Notes under the pieces: generated by a model
What the model was told of the DNA's origin: nothing
Seen by the model: only the letters and a program-made list of their open reading frames with translations
Databases searched by the model: none
Shown: piece after piece, positions 53,000 to 62,256 of the stretch
How positions within the stretch are numbered: position 1 is the stretch's first letter
Layout: every line of letters starts with the position of its first letter
Translations under genes and position numbers: made by a program
NCBI GenBank assembly: GCA_049515655.1
Contig: JBEKTW010000002.1
Location: forward strand, 1-64,000
DNA from: JBEKTW01 sp049515655
GTDB taxonomy: Bacteria > Bacteroidota > Ignavibacteria > UBA10030 > SZUA-254
Reading direction: 5' to 3'
Length of the DNA stretch: 64,000 nt

Positions 53000-53032
53000 G
53001 CCGTTCCGGTGCTCTCATAGGAACGGCTTTTT
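53000..53032 (+). terminator. Rho-independent terminator after the Cys/Met-rich gene
   Basis: An 8-bp GC-rich stem (53000-53007 with 53020-53027) and T5 tract at 53028-53032. It separates the efflux group from the HMA/P-type ATPase pair. Confidence 0.9.
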
Positions 53033-53242
53033 GTTTATAAGAAAGACCCGGAACTCTTAAGGCGCAAAATTCGGTTGAGCGACAAATCTTGCAAATCGTG
53101 CCACACTTCAGGCTTCATGCCAGAAGTATCACCCGGCTCCGATTTTGAGCAGGGTTGTCGGGGATGAAATTCAGATCGATCCAGCTATCATCCGTGATTG
53201 GGAAATGAGAACATAAATCAGTATGTTTCTTCGATTAATAGA

Positions 53243-53602
53243 ATGAAGCTTATGAAAAATGTTATTTTTGTCCTGCTCGGCATCGCGATCATTAGTTGTT
53301 CCGGAAAAAAACCGAACGAGAACCCACTCCTGAAAGTTGAAACAGCAACGATCTCCCTGCCCAGCATGGTTTGCGACAAATGCGCAAAAACAATTCGTAC
53401 GGCCATCTACCATGTCGAGGGCGTCAAGGATGTTGAAATCGACCTGGACAAAAAGTCCGCTCAGGTGAAGTTTGTGCCTCTACAGACGAATGTGCAAGCG
53501 ATAGAGGAAGCAGTCACCGAGGCAGGATATGACGCGAACGGCCGCAAGCGTAATCCCGATGCCTACGAAAAGCTTGACAAATGCTGTAAGATCGACGGTT
53601 GA
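53243..53602 (+). CDS. HMA-domain lipoprotein
   Basis: A 119-aa protein with lipobox IISC (Cys19) and a heavy-metal-associated domain: LPSMVCDKCAKTI contains the M-x-C-x-x-C copper site, then the beta-alpha-beta fold VEGVKDVEIDLDKKSAQVKF and IEEAVTEAGYDA. A tail with CCK follows. As a membrane-anchored extracytoplasmic chaperone it may carry copper to or from the P-type ATPase gene 62 bp downstream. Starts at 53243 or 53252 differ by three residues. Confidence 0.87.
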   Translation: MKLMKNVIFVLLGIAIISCSGKKPNENPLLKVETATISLPSMVCDKCAKTIRTAIYHVEGVKDVEIDLDKKSAQVKFVPLQTNVQAIEEAVTEAGYDANGRKRNPDAYEKLDKCCKIDG

Positions 53603-53663
53603 CAGACTCCAAAGACCGCCCCGGCGGTCCTGTCTACGGAGTCCTTTCTCATAACCGATCAGT

Positions 53664-56096
53664 ATGAAACGAGACCCTGTCTGCGACATGATGGTCGGCG
53701 AAGATCGTGCCGCCGCAACGAGCGAATATAAGGGAGAGAAATACTACTTTTGCTCGCTCGGATGCAAGCACCTTTTTGACAAGGCACCAGAGTCTTTTCT
53801 GAGCGGCACAATCCCATCAAAGATGACACCGCCGTTCGACCTCGCCGGCCATATGAAAATCACTCCCCCGCCCCTTCACGACCATCATCAGCAGGAAACA
53901 GAAAAAGTCGTCATTCCCATCCGCGGGATGAGCTGTGCGAGTTGCGTAAACCGAATCCAGACGGAATTGAGCCAGCTCGATGGGGTCCAGATGGCCGCTG
54001 TCAATCTTCTGACAGAGTCTGCTACGGTCGAATACGACCCCGCACGGACCGGCTTCAGTGCATTCAAGAAATCCATCGAAAAGGCGGGCTATGGCGTTTC
54101 TGAAGCTGCGGCAGGAGAAGCCTTGAGCGCGGCGGAAGAGTCGAGACGGATAGAGCTTCAGAAGCTCAAATCAGAGCTATTGGCGAGTGCGCTGTTGACT
54201 CTTCCCATTCTTGTACTCAGCATGTTCTTCGCGCAAAAAGATATTACAGTCAATTACGTCTTGTTCGCACTCACTTCCATCGTCATGTTTTGGCCCGGGA
54301 AGCGATTCTTCAAGGGTTTTTGGGCCACCGCCAGGCACTTCAGCGCCGACATGAATACGCTCGTTGCCGTCGGGACATTCTCGGCATATCTTTACAGCGC
54401 AGCGGTAACGTTTGCGCCCCGGGTATTCCAGGGCATTGACGGGCAATTTTCGACCTACTATGACACTTCTGCAGTCATTATCACCCTCATTCTGCTCGGA
54501 CGGTTTCTCGAGGTACGAGCCAAACGCCGGGCTTCTGATGCCATCAGAAAGCTGTTGGGCCTGAGCCCGAAAAACGCCTGCGTGCTCCGGGACAATCTTG
54601 AAATTGCGGTGCCTATTGAGCAGGTACTCGCGGGTGAAGTGGTCATAGTGAGACCTGGCGAGAAGATACCGGTGGACGGAGTGGTCATCGAAGGATATTC
54701 TTCTGTCGATGAGTCAATGGTCACCGGTGAGAGCCTGCCCGTCGAGAAGAAGATCGGAGATGAAGTGATTGGGGCAACTATAAATAAAACAGGAAGTTTC
54801 AGAGTTCAGGCAAAGAATGTTGGTAAAGATTCCGTCCTCGCCCAAATCGTCCGATTAGTGGAAGCTTCTCAGGAGTCGAAAGCCCCCATTCAACGACTTG
54901 CAGACAAGGTTGCGGCAGTATTTGTGCCAGTGGTAATCGCTATTGCCGTGTTCACGTTCATAGGATGGTATATTTTCGGGACCGATCCAAAGCTTGTTCA
55001 GGCAATGGTGAGCTTTGTGGCCGTTCTAATAGTGGCATGCCCATGTGCTTTAGGGCTGGCTACACCGACGGCAATCATGGTCGGGGTTGGCAAAGGTGCG
55101 GAGCATGGCATTCTCATAAAGGACGCCGAGGCACTAGAAATAATCAAGAAACTGGATGTCATTCTACTTGACAAAACAGGTACCATAACCTGGGGCAAGC
55201 CAACTGTTACAGATATTATCTCCATCCCCCCTTTTACGGATGATCAGCTCCTCCAACTGGCCGCCTCTGCGGAACAGTACTCCGAACACGCTCTTGCCGA
55301 AGCGGTCACTGTCTCTGCCAGGAATTCAGGGATAGCCCTACTTCCGGGGAAGGACTTCATTTCAATAACCGGGCAGGGAATAAAAACGTTACTTGAAAAC
55401 AAAACGGTAATCATTGGAAATAGAAATTTGTTACGGAATTTTGATGTCAATTTAGACAAGCATGATTCATTGATTTCACGCCTCACACAAACGGCCAAAA
55501 CCTCGGTGTATGTTGCGGTCGACGGCTCATTAGCCGGCGTGATCGGAATTGCAGATATCGTCAGGGAAAGTGCGAAAGAGTCCATCGGTGAGCTCGTCGC
55601 CTACGGATACGAAGTTGCAATGCTCACAGGAGATAACCGACACACTGCCGGAATGATTGCCAGCGATGTTGGAATTCGGGACTATTATGCAGAATTACTG
55701 CCACAGGACAAGATCGACGCAATTGCCAAACTTCAAGATAGCGGCAAAGTAGTGGCATTCGTGGGTGATGGAATCAACGATGCTCCCGCTCTCGCGAAAG
55801 CCGACCTCGGGATTGCCATTGGAACAGGGACGGATATCGCAAATGAGGCCGGGAACATAACCCTGGTCAAAGGTGATTTGAAGGATTTGGCACGAGTGAT
55901 TAGACTTTCGAAGAAAATGGTTAAGACTATATACCAGAATCTCTTCTGGGCTTTCATTTACAATATTGTATTAATACCTTTGGCAGTAGTGGGAGCTCTG
56001 AATCCTATGATCGCCGCGGGTGCGATGGCGATCAGTTCAGTTTCAGTTGTAAGCAATTCCCTGCGATTAAAGCGGGCCGACCTCGACAAGGATTGA
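53664..56096 (+). CDS. copA: Copper-translocating P-type ATPase with YHS and HMA domains
   Basis: An 810-aa P1B-ATPase. An N-terminal YHS-type domain (residues 1-46: DPVCDMMV, CSLGCKHLF) is followed by an HMA domain with GMSCASC at 88-94. The membrane CPC motif is at 459-461, the phosphorylated Asp503 in DKTGT, then the TGDN and GDGIND hinge motifs. These mark a Cu(I)/Ag(I) exporter from the cytosol. A His/Pro-rich linker (PPPLHDHHQQ) joins the first two domains. It follows the HMA lipoprotein gene. Confidence 0.95.
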   Translation: MKRDPVCDMMVGEDRAAATSEYKGEKYYFCSLGCKHLFDKAPESFLSGTIPSKMTPPFDLAGHMKITPPPLHDHHQQETEKVVIPIRGMSCASCVNRIQTELSQLDGVQMAAVNLLTESATVEYDPARTGFSAFKKSIEKAGYGVSEAAAGEALSAAEESRRIELQKLKSELLASALLTLPILVLSMFFAQKDITVNYVLFALTSIVMFWPGKRFFKGFWATARHFSADMNTLVAVGTFSAYLYSAAVTFAPRVFQGIDGQFSTYYDTSAVIITLILLGRFLEVRAKRRASDAIRKLLGLSPKNACVLRDNLEIAVPIEQVLAGEVVIVRPGEKIPVDGVVIEGYSSVDESMVTGESLPVEKKIGDEVIGATINKTGSFRVQAKNVGKDSVLAQIVRLVEASQESKAPIQRLADKVAAVFVPVVIAIAVFTFIGWYIFGTDPKLVQAMVSFVAVLIVACPCALGLATPTAIMVGVGKGAEHGILIKDAEALEIIKKLDVILLDKTGTITWGKPTVTDIISIPPFTDDQLLQLAASAEQYSEHALAEAVTVSARNSGIALLPGKDFISITGQGIKTLLENKTVIIGNRNLLRNFDVNLDKHDSLISRLTQTAKTSVYVAVDGSLAGVIGIADIVRESAKESIGELVAYGYEVAMLTGDNRHTAGMIASDVGIRDYYAELLPQDKIDAIAKLQDSGKVVAFVGDGINDAPALAKADLGIAIGTGTDIANEAGNITLVKGDLKDLARVIRLSKKMVKTIYQNLFWAFIYNIVLIPLAVVGALNPMIAAGAMAISSVSVVSNSLRLKRADLDKD

Positions 56097-56109
56097 AAGG
56101 TTTCATCCC

Positions 56110-56137
56110 CGTGCTCCGGAGAGAAGACGGGAGCACG
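56110..56137. terminator. Hairpin between copA and ccmC
   Basis: An 8-bp stem (56110-56117 with 56130-56137) between convergent genes. No T tract follows on either strand, so it is a candidate bidirectional terminator only. Confidence 0.4.
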
Positions 56138-56180
56138 CGACTCCATTTCAACTACCGGTACATGCGAGCCACCGGGGCTC

Positions 56181-56852
56181 TTACCGCAGACTTTTATTCT
56201 CCAGTCGTTGAGCCCTAACCTTCAATGTAAACATCCACCAGTACAACGCGGTGAAACCTGCGAGGGAACTAAGAAACACGACGAGCATGGTGCCATTCAT
56301 ATGGACCTTTCCCTGGGCATTCACAATCGGTTCAGGATGAAGGCTTGCGATGATACGCGGCATGATGAAAATGAAAAAGGGAACAGTCACACCCGCGATG
56401 ATAGAGTATACTGCCGACAGCGTCGCTCTCTTTTCTTCCACGTCCAGCGCTGAGCGCAGGGCAAAGTAGGCCCCATAGATCAGGAGCAGCATGAAGATAG
56501 ACGTTTCCCTCGGGTCCCAATTCCAGAAGGATCCCCAGTTGAACTTCGCCCAGATCGAACCGGTAATCGTGGCGAGAAGGCAGAACACTAAACCCAAGCT
56601 CGCCGAGGAGACGGATTTGACGTCGTCGTCGAGATTCTTCTTGGCAAGGTATTTGATGCCGTAGATCATCGAGACCATGAACGCCACGACGGTCACCCAC
56701 GACATGGGGACGTGAAAAAAGAGAATCCTCGCTTTGTCCTCGAGACCCGGAATGACCGGGAATTCGTACCATTGCTGGGGTACCGGAACGATTGGAAACG
56801 CCAATGCGGCGACAATCACGAGTGAAAGCCACAAGCCCAAGAGAATTTTCAT
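56181..56852 (-). CDS. ccmC: Heme exporter protein CcmC
   Basis: A 223-aa inner-membrane protein with six helices, of the CcmC/CcsA heme-handling family. The tryptophan-rich heme site GSFWNWDPRET is present, with His in FFHVPMSW before it. It acts in cytochrome c maturation. The ATG at 56852 is preferred; a TTG at 56891 would extend it by 13 residues. Its order, last after ccmB with about 300 bp between that includes repeat copy C, suggests that the repeat has split the cluster. Confidence 0.9.
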   Translation of the reverse strand: MKILLGLWLSLVIVAALAFPIVPVPQQWYEFPVIPGLEDKARILFFHVPMSWVTVVAFMVSMIYGIKYLAKKNLDDDVKSVSSASLGLVFCLLATITGSIWAKFNWGSFWNWDPRETSIFMLLLIYGAYFALRSALDVEEKRATLSAVYSIIAGVTVPFFIFIMPRIIASLHPEPIVNAQGKVHMNGTMLVVFLSSLAGFTALYWWMFTLKVRAQRLENKSLR

Positions 56853-56906
56853 CAACTTCGATTTTACGTGAGAGATTTCAGAATAACTCAATCATAATTC
56901 GCAGTG

Positions 56907-57108
56907 CTATAATTCTTGGTGAAAAATCCTAAATCCTGCGCCAAAGGCGCATCCGCCTCAGGCGGAGAATATCTAAACCCTAGACAAATCCTAAACTCGA
57001 ATGTTGATAACATCCAAAATCGTGCTTGCCATGACAGTTTAGAATTTGGAATATTGAAATTTGTCTCGGATTTCCGATTTAGTGCTTAGGATTTCGAACT
57101 TCGAACAT
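56907..57108 (-). repeat. Dispersed repeat, copy C (diverged, inverted)
   Basis: Read on the minus strand, this begins with GATGTTCGAAGTTCGAAATCCTAAGCA-like sequence and ends in GGATTTTTCACCAAGAATTATAG, matching the ends of copies A and B. The middle is diverged and carries a GCGCC/GGCGC palindrome (about 56938-56951). It separates ccmB from ccmC. Confidence 0.7.
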
Positions 57109-57169
57109 CATTTCGTGTAACGTCGCTTGCTCAATATAGTAAACTTCATGAGATTTAAAAAGATTCCCG

Positions 57170-57850
57170 TCACTCCCGCCAAATAAACGGGAAGAGGAGG
57201 TATGACACGGTCGTGATGACAGTGGCATAGGCAATAAGCACCTGAAATACTCCGAGAGATTCCCTTAACGCCGCGCCATCCACGGCGAGCTGGGTACCAT
57301 TGATAACTGTCAGCAGCAGCGGGAGCAGAATAGGAAAAGAGAGCACGGGGTATAATGTTCCTTTTGTGTTCGCCTTGGCAATTATTGCAGCAATGATGGT
57401 CGATGCGCTCGCCAGCCCGCATGTTCCGAGAAACATCGTCAGGGTGAAAATGAGATAGCTCTTGATCGTGAACGTGGAAATAAGGATCAAATAGAGTGCG
57501 ACGGTGAAAACGTTCATCGCAAACAGCAGCACAAAGTTGAACAGAAGTTTCCCGAAATAAACCGTCAGAGGCCGCGTCATCAACTGAAGAGTCATGACGG
57601 TTCCCCGTTCTTCCTCACTCACGAATGTCCGGGACAGGCCTGACATAGTGGAGAAGAAAATGATGATCCAGAGAACGCCGGAAAGTATCTCCACCGAGAC
57701 GTTCTCATTTCCAATAGCGAACAGCACAATGGAAATGGTGGTCACCACAAACATGATGAGCGCGTTCAGGGCATATCGCGTCCGCAATTCGGACCGCAGG
57801 TCCTTCAGGAAAACAGTGATAAGCGGGGTCATGAATGAAGATGTCGGCAC
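57170..57850 (-). CDS. ccmB: Heme ABC exporter permease CcmB
   Basis: A 226-aa inner-membrane subunit with six helices. It has the family N-terminus FLKDLRSELRTRYALNALIMF and the SEEERGT motif, where CcmB contacts its ATPase. The GTG at 57850 is favoured over ATG at 57832 because AAGGTG lies 5 nt before it. It begins 4 bp after ccmA ends. Confidence 0.9.
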   Translation of the reverse strand: MPTSSFMTPLITVFLKDLRSELRTRYALNALIMFVVTTISIVLFAIGNENVSVEILSGVLWIIIFFSTMSGLSRTFVSEEERGTVMTLQLMTRPLTVYFGKLLFNFVLLFAMNVFTVALYLILISTFTIKSYLIFTLTMFLGTCGLASASTIIAAIIAKANTKGTLYPVLSFPILLPLLLTVINGTQLAVDGAALRESLGVFQVLIAYATVITTVSYLLFPFIWRE

Positions 57851-57854
57851 AAGT

Positions 57855-58517
57855 TCACCTTATCGGTGGGCGATTGTCCAGGTTGAGGATGGAGCCCGAC
57901 CATGTGACCTCGTCGGGTTCGTTAGTGGCGATGACCACCACTCCCTGTTGCCGCTGCTCCTTGATGATAGCCTGGACCATTGATTTCCCGTCGACGTCCA
58001 GATTTGCGGTCGGCTCGTCGAGTAGAAGCACTGGAGGATCGTGAAGAAGCGCACAGGCGTACTTGAGGCGCTGTTTCATCCCCGATGAAAAAGTTCGTAC
58101 GGGGTTATCGTTCCGTTGGGATAGCCCTACACGCTCCAGCAGTGTTTGCAGCCGGCTGTTTTCTGCATGGATCGCCCGGATTCTCCTGGCAAGGTCGAGA
58201 TTCTCCCATGCCGTGAACTCGTCGTACAACTGAAGATACGGAGAGACAAACCCGAGAAATCGAAACCAATCAATGGGGTCGATCGGGCTTCCGCCAAGTG
58301 AGAATTCAACACTCCCCTTTGTCGCGGAGGAGACGCCCGCAAGAATCTTCAGCAACGTTGTTTTGCCACTTCCGTTTCGTCCCGTAATAGCGAGTGACTG
58401 CGTCTCTCTCAACTCGATGTGAATATCCGAAAAAATCGTGTTCCGGTTGAACACCTTCTTGAGATTCGATCCTTGGAATAGAATGGCCGGCATGTTCTCT
58501 GTCACATGGGCAAACAT
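57855..58517 (-). CDS. ccmA: Heme ABC exporter ATP-binding protein CcmA
   Basis: A 220-aa ABC ATPase with Walker A GRNGSGKTT (46-54), Walker B VLLLDEPTANLD (about 163-174), and the signature FSSGMKQRL in place of LSGGQ, as in many CcmA proteins. Together with CcmB it powers the system I heme-handling complex that loads CcmE. CcmD, E, F, G and H are not in the window. An ATG at 58493 is an alternative start. Confidence 0.92.
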   Translation of the reverse strand: MFAHVTENMPAILFQGSNLKKVFNRNTIFSDIHIELRETQSLAITGRNGSGKTTLLKILAGVSSATKGSVEFSLGGSPIDPIDWFRFLGFVSPYLQLYDEFTAWENLDLARRIRAIHAENSRLQTLLERVGLSQRNDNPVRTFSSGMKQRLKYACALLHDPPVLLLDEPTANLDVDGKSMVQAIIKEQRQQGVVVIATNEPDEVTWSGSILNLDNRPPIR

Positions 58518-58668
58518 CCGATGATGCTGTCTCCGCGTTTTTCATGATTGCCAGGCAATCGCTTGATTTGAGCGGGGTTCCATAGCCCGTTCGTTCCTCC
58601 CTGTGCACGCAGACAGCGTGGATTCACAGTATAAATTATTCCAACGACAATTCTGTGATCCATTTTCT

Positions 58669-60915
58669 TCATTCTAGAGAAACAATCTTCAGTACTCCGT
58701 TACCCGTGTCCGTAACAATCAATTCTGGGATATCGTCTTTGTTGATGTCCTCAATGGCAAAGCCGCCCAATCCTTCGGAATTTATTAATCTCACGGGCGC
58801 CGAGAATGTCCCATCGCCCTTCCCAAAATATACTTGAATGGTTTTCGTCAGGCTGTTGTCAAGGATGATATCGATCTTCCCGTCACCGTTCACATCGAAG
58901 AATTTCAGCCTGTCTTTCGAGAGGACATTCACAACATAATTCGTATCTGTTTGAGGAGCAGCCAAAGTGGTATCGCGCCGACCGAGTGAGGTATACAAGA
59001 GATTCACGGGGTCACGAAGGAGCATGACAAGATCCTGTATTCCGTCGTTGTTGAGGTCTGCGGTCCAGAGAAAAGCGCTGACAGTATCTTGCCCCTCTAG
59101 CCTGAAGGTCAGCCTTGGCGCCGCAAATTCCGCCGCTGCGGTTCCTTTTGACTCGTAGGCTTCAATCTTTTTCAGTTTCTTGTTGAAGGAGAGATACGAT
59201 ACGTCGAGGATTCCGTCGCCGTCAAAGTCACCGATGGTCGCGGCGATTGCAGGACCGGTCGGATGGATCGAGAAACTCTGTTCCACAAAACGTGTTTGCG
59301 AGATTTGTTGGAACTTCATAAGGGAAACATCATGCGGCAATTCTCCGTGATCCAGGTTAAAAATCGTGAGGAATGCATTGCTCTTCGCGAGAGTCGCCAG
59401 GAGTATGTCGGGTTCAAAGGAAGCAGTCAGCGCATACGAAAGTTGCGACAAGTCTTTCGAACTCAAGTCCGTAATTGAGACCTTGTCCTGCTTGCTGTCC
59501 GTTGCAAGCACTTTTGAAAGGGTATCATTACGGAGACAGTAAAGCAAGGAACTCACATTGAACGCAGTCGGAAAGGAGATTTGTCCTTCGAAAGTCCCAT
59601 CTCCATAATTTGTCAAAAGTGAGATGTTCTGAGAACCGCTATTTCCCACAAGAATATCCGGCCAACCGTCCGAATTAACATCGGCTACCATGACACCTGT
59701 GGGCAGCAAGCCCAAGCAATAGGACATTTGTTTTGTACGGGGCACCCTTACGCCTGAGTTTTGGAGCAGCCGTAGATGCGACCGGTCGTTGTCCACGATG
59801 GCGATATCTGGAAAGGACTTGTACTCATCGGAGAAGATCGTGAAAACCTCGGGTGACCTGCCGGCCGCGAACAGGGAGTGTTCCGCATAACCTCCTCTCC
59901 CGTTGTTCAACAAGACCTCAATGCACTTTTTTTCTTGACTGAACAAAACAATATCTTGCTTCCCATCTGCATTGAAGTCCGCCACTCCAATTTGAGACGG
60001 GGAAGATTCAAGGGGAATTGTCTGCATATGGGCAAATCCTCCGAATCCATCCCCTGCGAATGTCTGTATTTCTTTTTTTTCCGAGAATCCCACTACCAGG
60101 TCCTTTGTATAGCCGGAATCGAGAAAGGCGGTAGCAACTTCGGTCGGCTCATCCTCGAAAGAAAGGACCGACGGATTGCTGAATTTCATTTTGCCAAACC
60201 CGGAAAAGAGCAGCACCTCGTTGGAGATCCAGTTAACCGCGAGCACATCGTTTATCCCGTCTTCATTAAAGTCTTCCACAGCGACCATGCTGAAGGTGTA
60301 GTCCGACAAGATGGTGGCGGGTGCGCCAAAGGTCCCGTTGTTGTTTCCAAGAAACACGGTAATCCCCGGCTCTTTCTTGCCGAACAGGAGGATGTCTGCT
60401 TTTCCATCGTTGTTGATATCGCCCACAACGACGTTCTCGAACGTTTGATTCAGGGGGGATTTCCACCGGAGGGAGAATTTTTCGTCCGTTTTCCCGAGAT
60501 AAACCTGTATCTCCGACGGATGCTCGGTGATCATGACGAGATCGGAGAGGCGGTCATTATCGCAGTGAGCTGCCACCATGTCGACGATCTGAACATCAAA
60601 GCGTATCGGTACCGTTCGCCATCGCACTGTGTCATTCTCCTGTAGATGGAGATAGACTTGATTGTTGCTGAACGTGGCAAGGTCGGGGATCCCGTCGCCG
60701 TTGAAATCCGCGGTCAGGATGCCTCGAGCGTCGCGGACAGTTTTCAGCTCCGATACAACTCCAAACGTGCTGGAACGCTGTCTTGAAGAGAGTTGACATA
60801 CGGCAAAAATGTGAAGCGCCACAAGTGCATAGAGTATTCGGATTGAGGTCAAGCGATGTATCCGAGCGAGTATCGGTTTTCCTGCGTTGTTAGAGTTGAT
60901 CTGATTTATTCTCAC
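58669..60915 (-). CDS. VCBS/FG-GAP repeat protein
   Basis: A 748-aa exported protein. After a hydrophobic N-terminus (RILYALVALHIFAVCQL) are about twelve FG-GAP-type repeats with calcium-loop motifs: DFNGDGIPDLATFSN, DINNDGKADILLFG, DFNEDGINDVLAV and DVNSDGWPDILVG among them. It is a likely seven-bladed propeller with extra copies for surface or matrix contact. No sorting domain is seen at the C-terminus. The start is GTG at 60915, overlapping the thioesterase stop by 26 bp. Confidence 0.87.
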   Translation of the reverse strand: MRINQINSNNAGKPILARIHRLTSIRILYALVALHIFAVCQLSSRQRSSTFGVVSELKTVRDARGILTADFNGDGIPDLATFSNNQVYLHLQENDTVRWRTVPIRFDVQIVDMVAAHCDNDRLSDLVMITEHPSEIQVYLGKTDEKFSLRWKSPLNQTFENVVVGDINNDGKADILLFGKKEPGITVFLGNNNGTFGAPATILSDYTFSMVAVEDFNEDGINDVLAVNWISNEVLLFSGFGKMKFSNPSVLSFEDEPTEVATAFLDSGYTKDLVVGFSEKKEIQTFAGDGFGGFAHMQTIPLESSPSQIGVADFNADGKQDIVLFSQEKKCIEVLLNNGRGGYAEHSLFAAGRSPEVFTIFSDEYKSFPDIAIVDNDRSHLRLLQNSGVRVPRTKQMSYCLGLLPTGVMVADVNSDGWPDILVGNSGSQNISLLTNYGDGTFEGQISFPTAFNVSSLLYCLRNDTLSKVLATDSKQDKVSITDLSSKDLSQLSYALTASFEPDILLATLAKSNAFLTIFNLDHGELPHDVSLMKFQQISQTRFVEQSFSIHPTGPAIAATIGDFDGDGILDVSYLSFNKKLKKIEAYESKGTAAAEFAAPRLTFRLEGQDTVSAFLWTADLNNDGIQDLVMLLRDPVNLLYTSLGRRDTTLAAPQTDTNYVVNVLSKDRLKFFDVNGDGKIDIILDNSLTKTIQVYFGKGDGTFSAPVRLINSEGLGGFAIEDINKDDIPELIVTDTGNGVLKIVSLE

Positions 60916-61402
60916 TTCGGTGGGAATTCAGACGATGTTTGCGGCGCACCATGGCTTCCTCATAACGACGTTTTTCTGCCTCGGATTGAGGGACAACGGG
61001 AGGAATCCTTACAGGATTGTTGCGTTCATCGACGGCCACAAAGGTCAGGTAAGCAGTGTTTGCGGTCTTTCGCTCACCTGTCAACTGGTTCTCTGCCACT
61101 ACCTGAACGCCTACTTCCATCGAAGTCTCAAAGACGCGATTCACGGACGCATGGAGAGTCACTACTTCTCCAAGCCTAATCGGTTGGTGAAAGACCAGGT
61201 AATCGACGGCAGCGGTAACACAAATGCGGTTGGAATGACGCTGCGCCGAGATTGCTGCAGCAATGTCCATCCACTCCATCAAACGACCGCCAAGCAGATT
61301 GCCGAGTTGATTCGTATCGTTGGGAAGAACCAACTGAGTCATTTCAACCTGAGAGTCTTTTACGAATCGTTGGTCTCCCTTATTGCTTTTCTTCGTCAAC
61401 AT
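60890..61402 (-). CDS. Acyl-CoA thioesterase, hotdog fold (YciA/BACH type)
   Basis: A 170-aa hotdog thioesterase. It has MTQLVLPNDTNQLGNLLGGRLMEWMD, the N-x-L-G-G active-site helix with Asp, and the region VTAAVDYLVFHQPIRLGEVV. A tail ends in KSDQL. The ATG at 61402 gives the usual start; the frame upstream is unrelated. It lies 22 bp after bamD and probably clears or recycles acyl-CoA in the cytosol. Confidence 0.9.
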   Translation of the reverse strand: MLTKKSNKGDQRFVKDSQVEMTQLVLPNDTNQLGNLLGGRLMEWMDIAAAISAQRHSNRICVTAAVDYLVFHQPIRLGEVVTLHASVNRVFETSMEVGVQVVAENQLTGERKTANTAYLTFVAVDERNNPVRIPPVVPQSEAEKRRYEEAMVRRKHRLNSHRSENKSDQL

Positions 61403-61424
61403 TATGGTTCCTTGATTGCAGACA

Positions 61425-62243
61425 TCAGCGCGGAGGAGGGATTTGCTGTTGCCGGGAAACGTCCGCGGAATCGCTTTGTAAATGGTCGTTGATGTCCCGC
61501 CGAACCGATTCCACCTCGCTCTTGTACTTGCTCTGAGGGTATTTGTCCAGGAATTTCTCCACGTCCGGTTTTGCCTCGTCATATTTTTTTCGGGCCATGA
61601 GGGATCTGATCTTCCCGAGCAATGCGGGTTCGGCAAACGGGCTGTCATGATACTTTTCCACGACGCTGTTGTAGTAGTAAGTCGCCGCTTTGTAACGCTC
61701 GAGTTTCATGTAGAGTTCTGCCGTATTGTACTCTTTCTCTGCGAGGCGGGCATCCAGTTCCTGAATCTTTGCTTCAGCGTCATGAACAAGGTCGCTCTTG
61801 GGGTAGTATTCGATAAATGTTTGGAATTCATCAATCGCCCGCGCGGTGTACTTCTGGTCGAGATAGGACTTGGGTGACAGGTTATAGTAGCACATGGCGA
61901 TGTTGTGTTGCGCAAGCGGTACCAGCGGACTTGTCGGGAAATTGCGTCGAAGGTTTTGGAATTCCTCCGCAGCGAGCAGGAATTCTTCGCGCTTATAATG
62001 ACACTCCCCTAGATAAAACTGGGCACTGTCGGCAACGGTGGATCCTGTGAACTGAAGCTTCACAACTTCAAATTCGTTGATAGCCTCCAGATAGTCGCCG
62101 TCCAAGAACTTCTTCCTGCCCTCCTTGTACCGATCCTCGGCACTGAGCGTGAGGGCTGGCTTCGATGAGCCACAGGAGCCAAGCAACCCCGATGCAAGCG
62201 TGATGATGACCGCCGCAAGAACTCCTTTCACCCGGCTTTTCAT
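61425..62243 (-). CDS. bamD: Outer-membrane assembly lipoprotein BamD
   Basis: A 272-aa lipoprotein with lipobox LLGSC (Cys24). Five TPR-like units follow from AEDRYKEGRKKFLDGDYLEAINEFEVV to the end, including YLGECHYKREEFLLAAEEFQNL and the HNIAMCYYNLSPKSYLDQ region typical of BamD. It works with BamA in inserting barrel proteins. The ATG at 62243 was chosen from the signal peptide. It lies 13 bp after an unknown envelope gene. Confidence 0.93.
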   Translation of the reverse strand: MKSRVKGVLAAVIITLASGLLGSCGSSKPALTLSAEDRYKEGRKKFLDGDYLEAINEFEVVKLQFTGSTVADSAQFYLGECHYKREEFLLAAEEFQNLRRNFPTSPLVPLAQHNIAMCYYNLSPKSYLDQKYTARAIDEFQTFIEYYPKSDLVHDAEAKIQELDARLAEKEYNTAELYMKLERYKAATYYYNSVVEKYHDSPFAEPALLGKIRSLMARKKYDEAKPDVEKFLDKYPQSKYKSEVESVRRDINDHLQSDSADVSRQQQIPPPR

Positions 62244-62256
62244 GTTGCTTGCCACG

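Noticed and set aside
59878..60645. 255-codon open frame opposite the VCBS gene
   Set aside because: Shadow of the repeated calcium-loop codons on the other strand.
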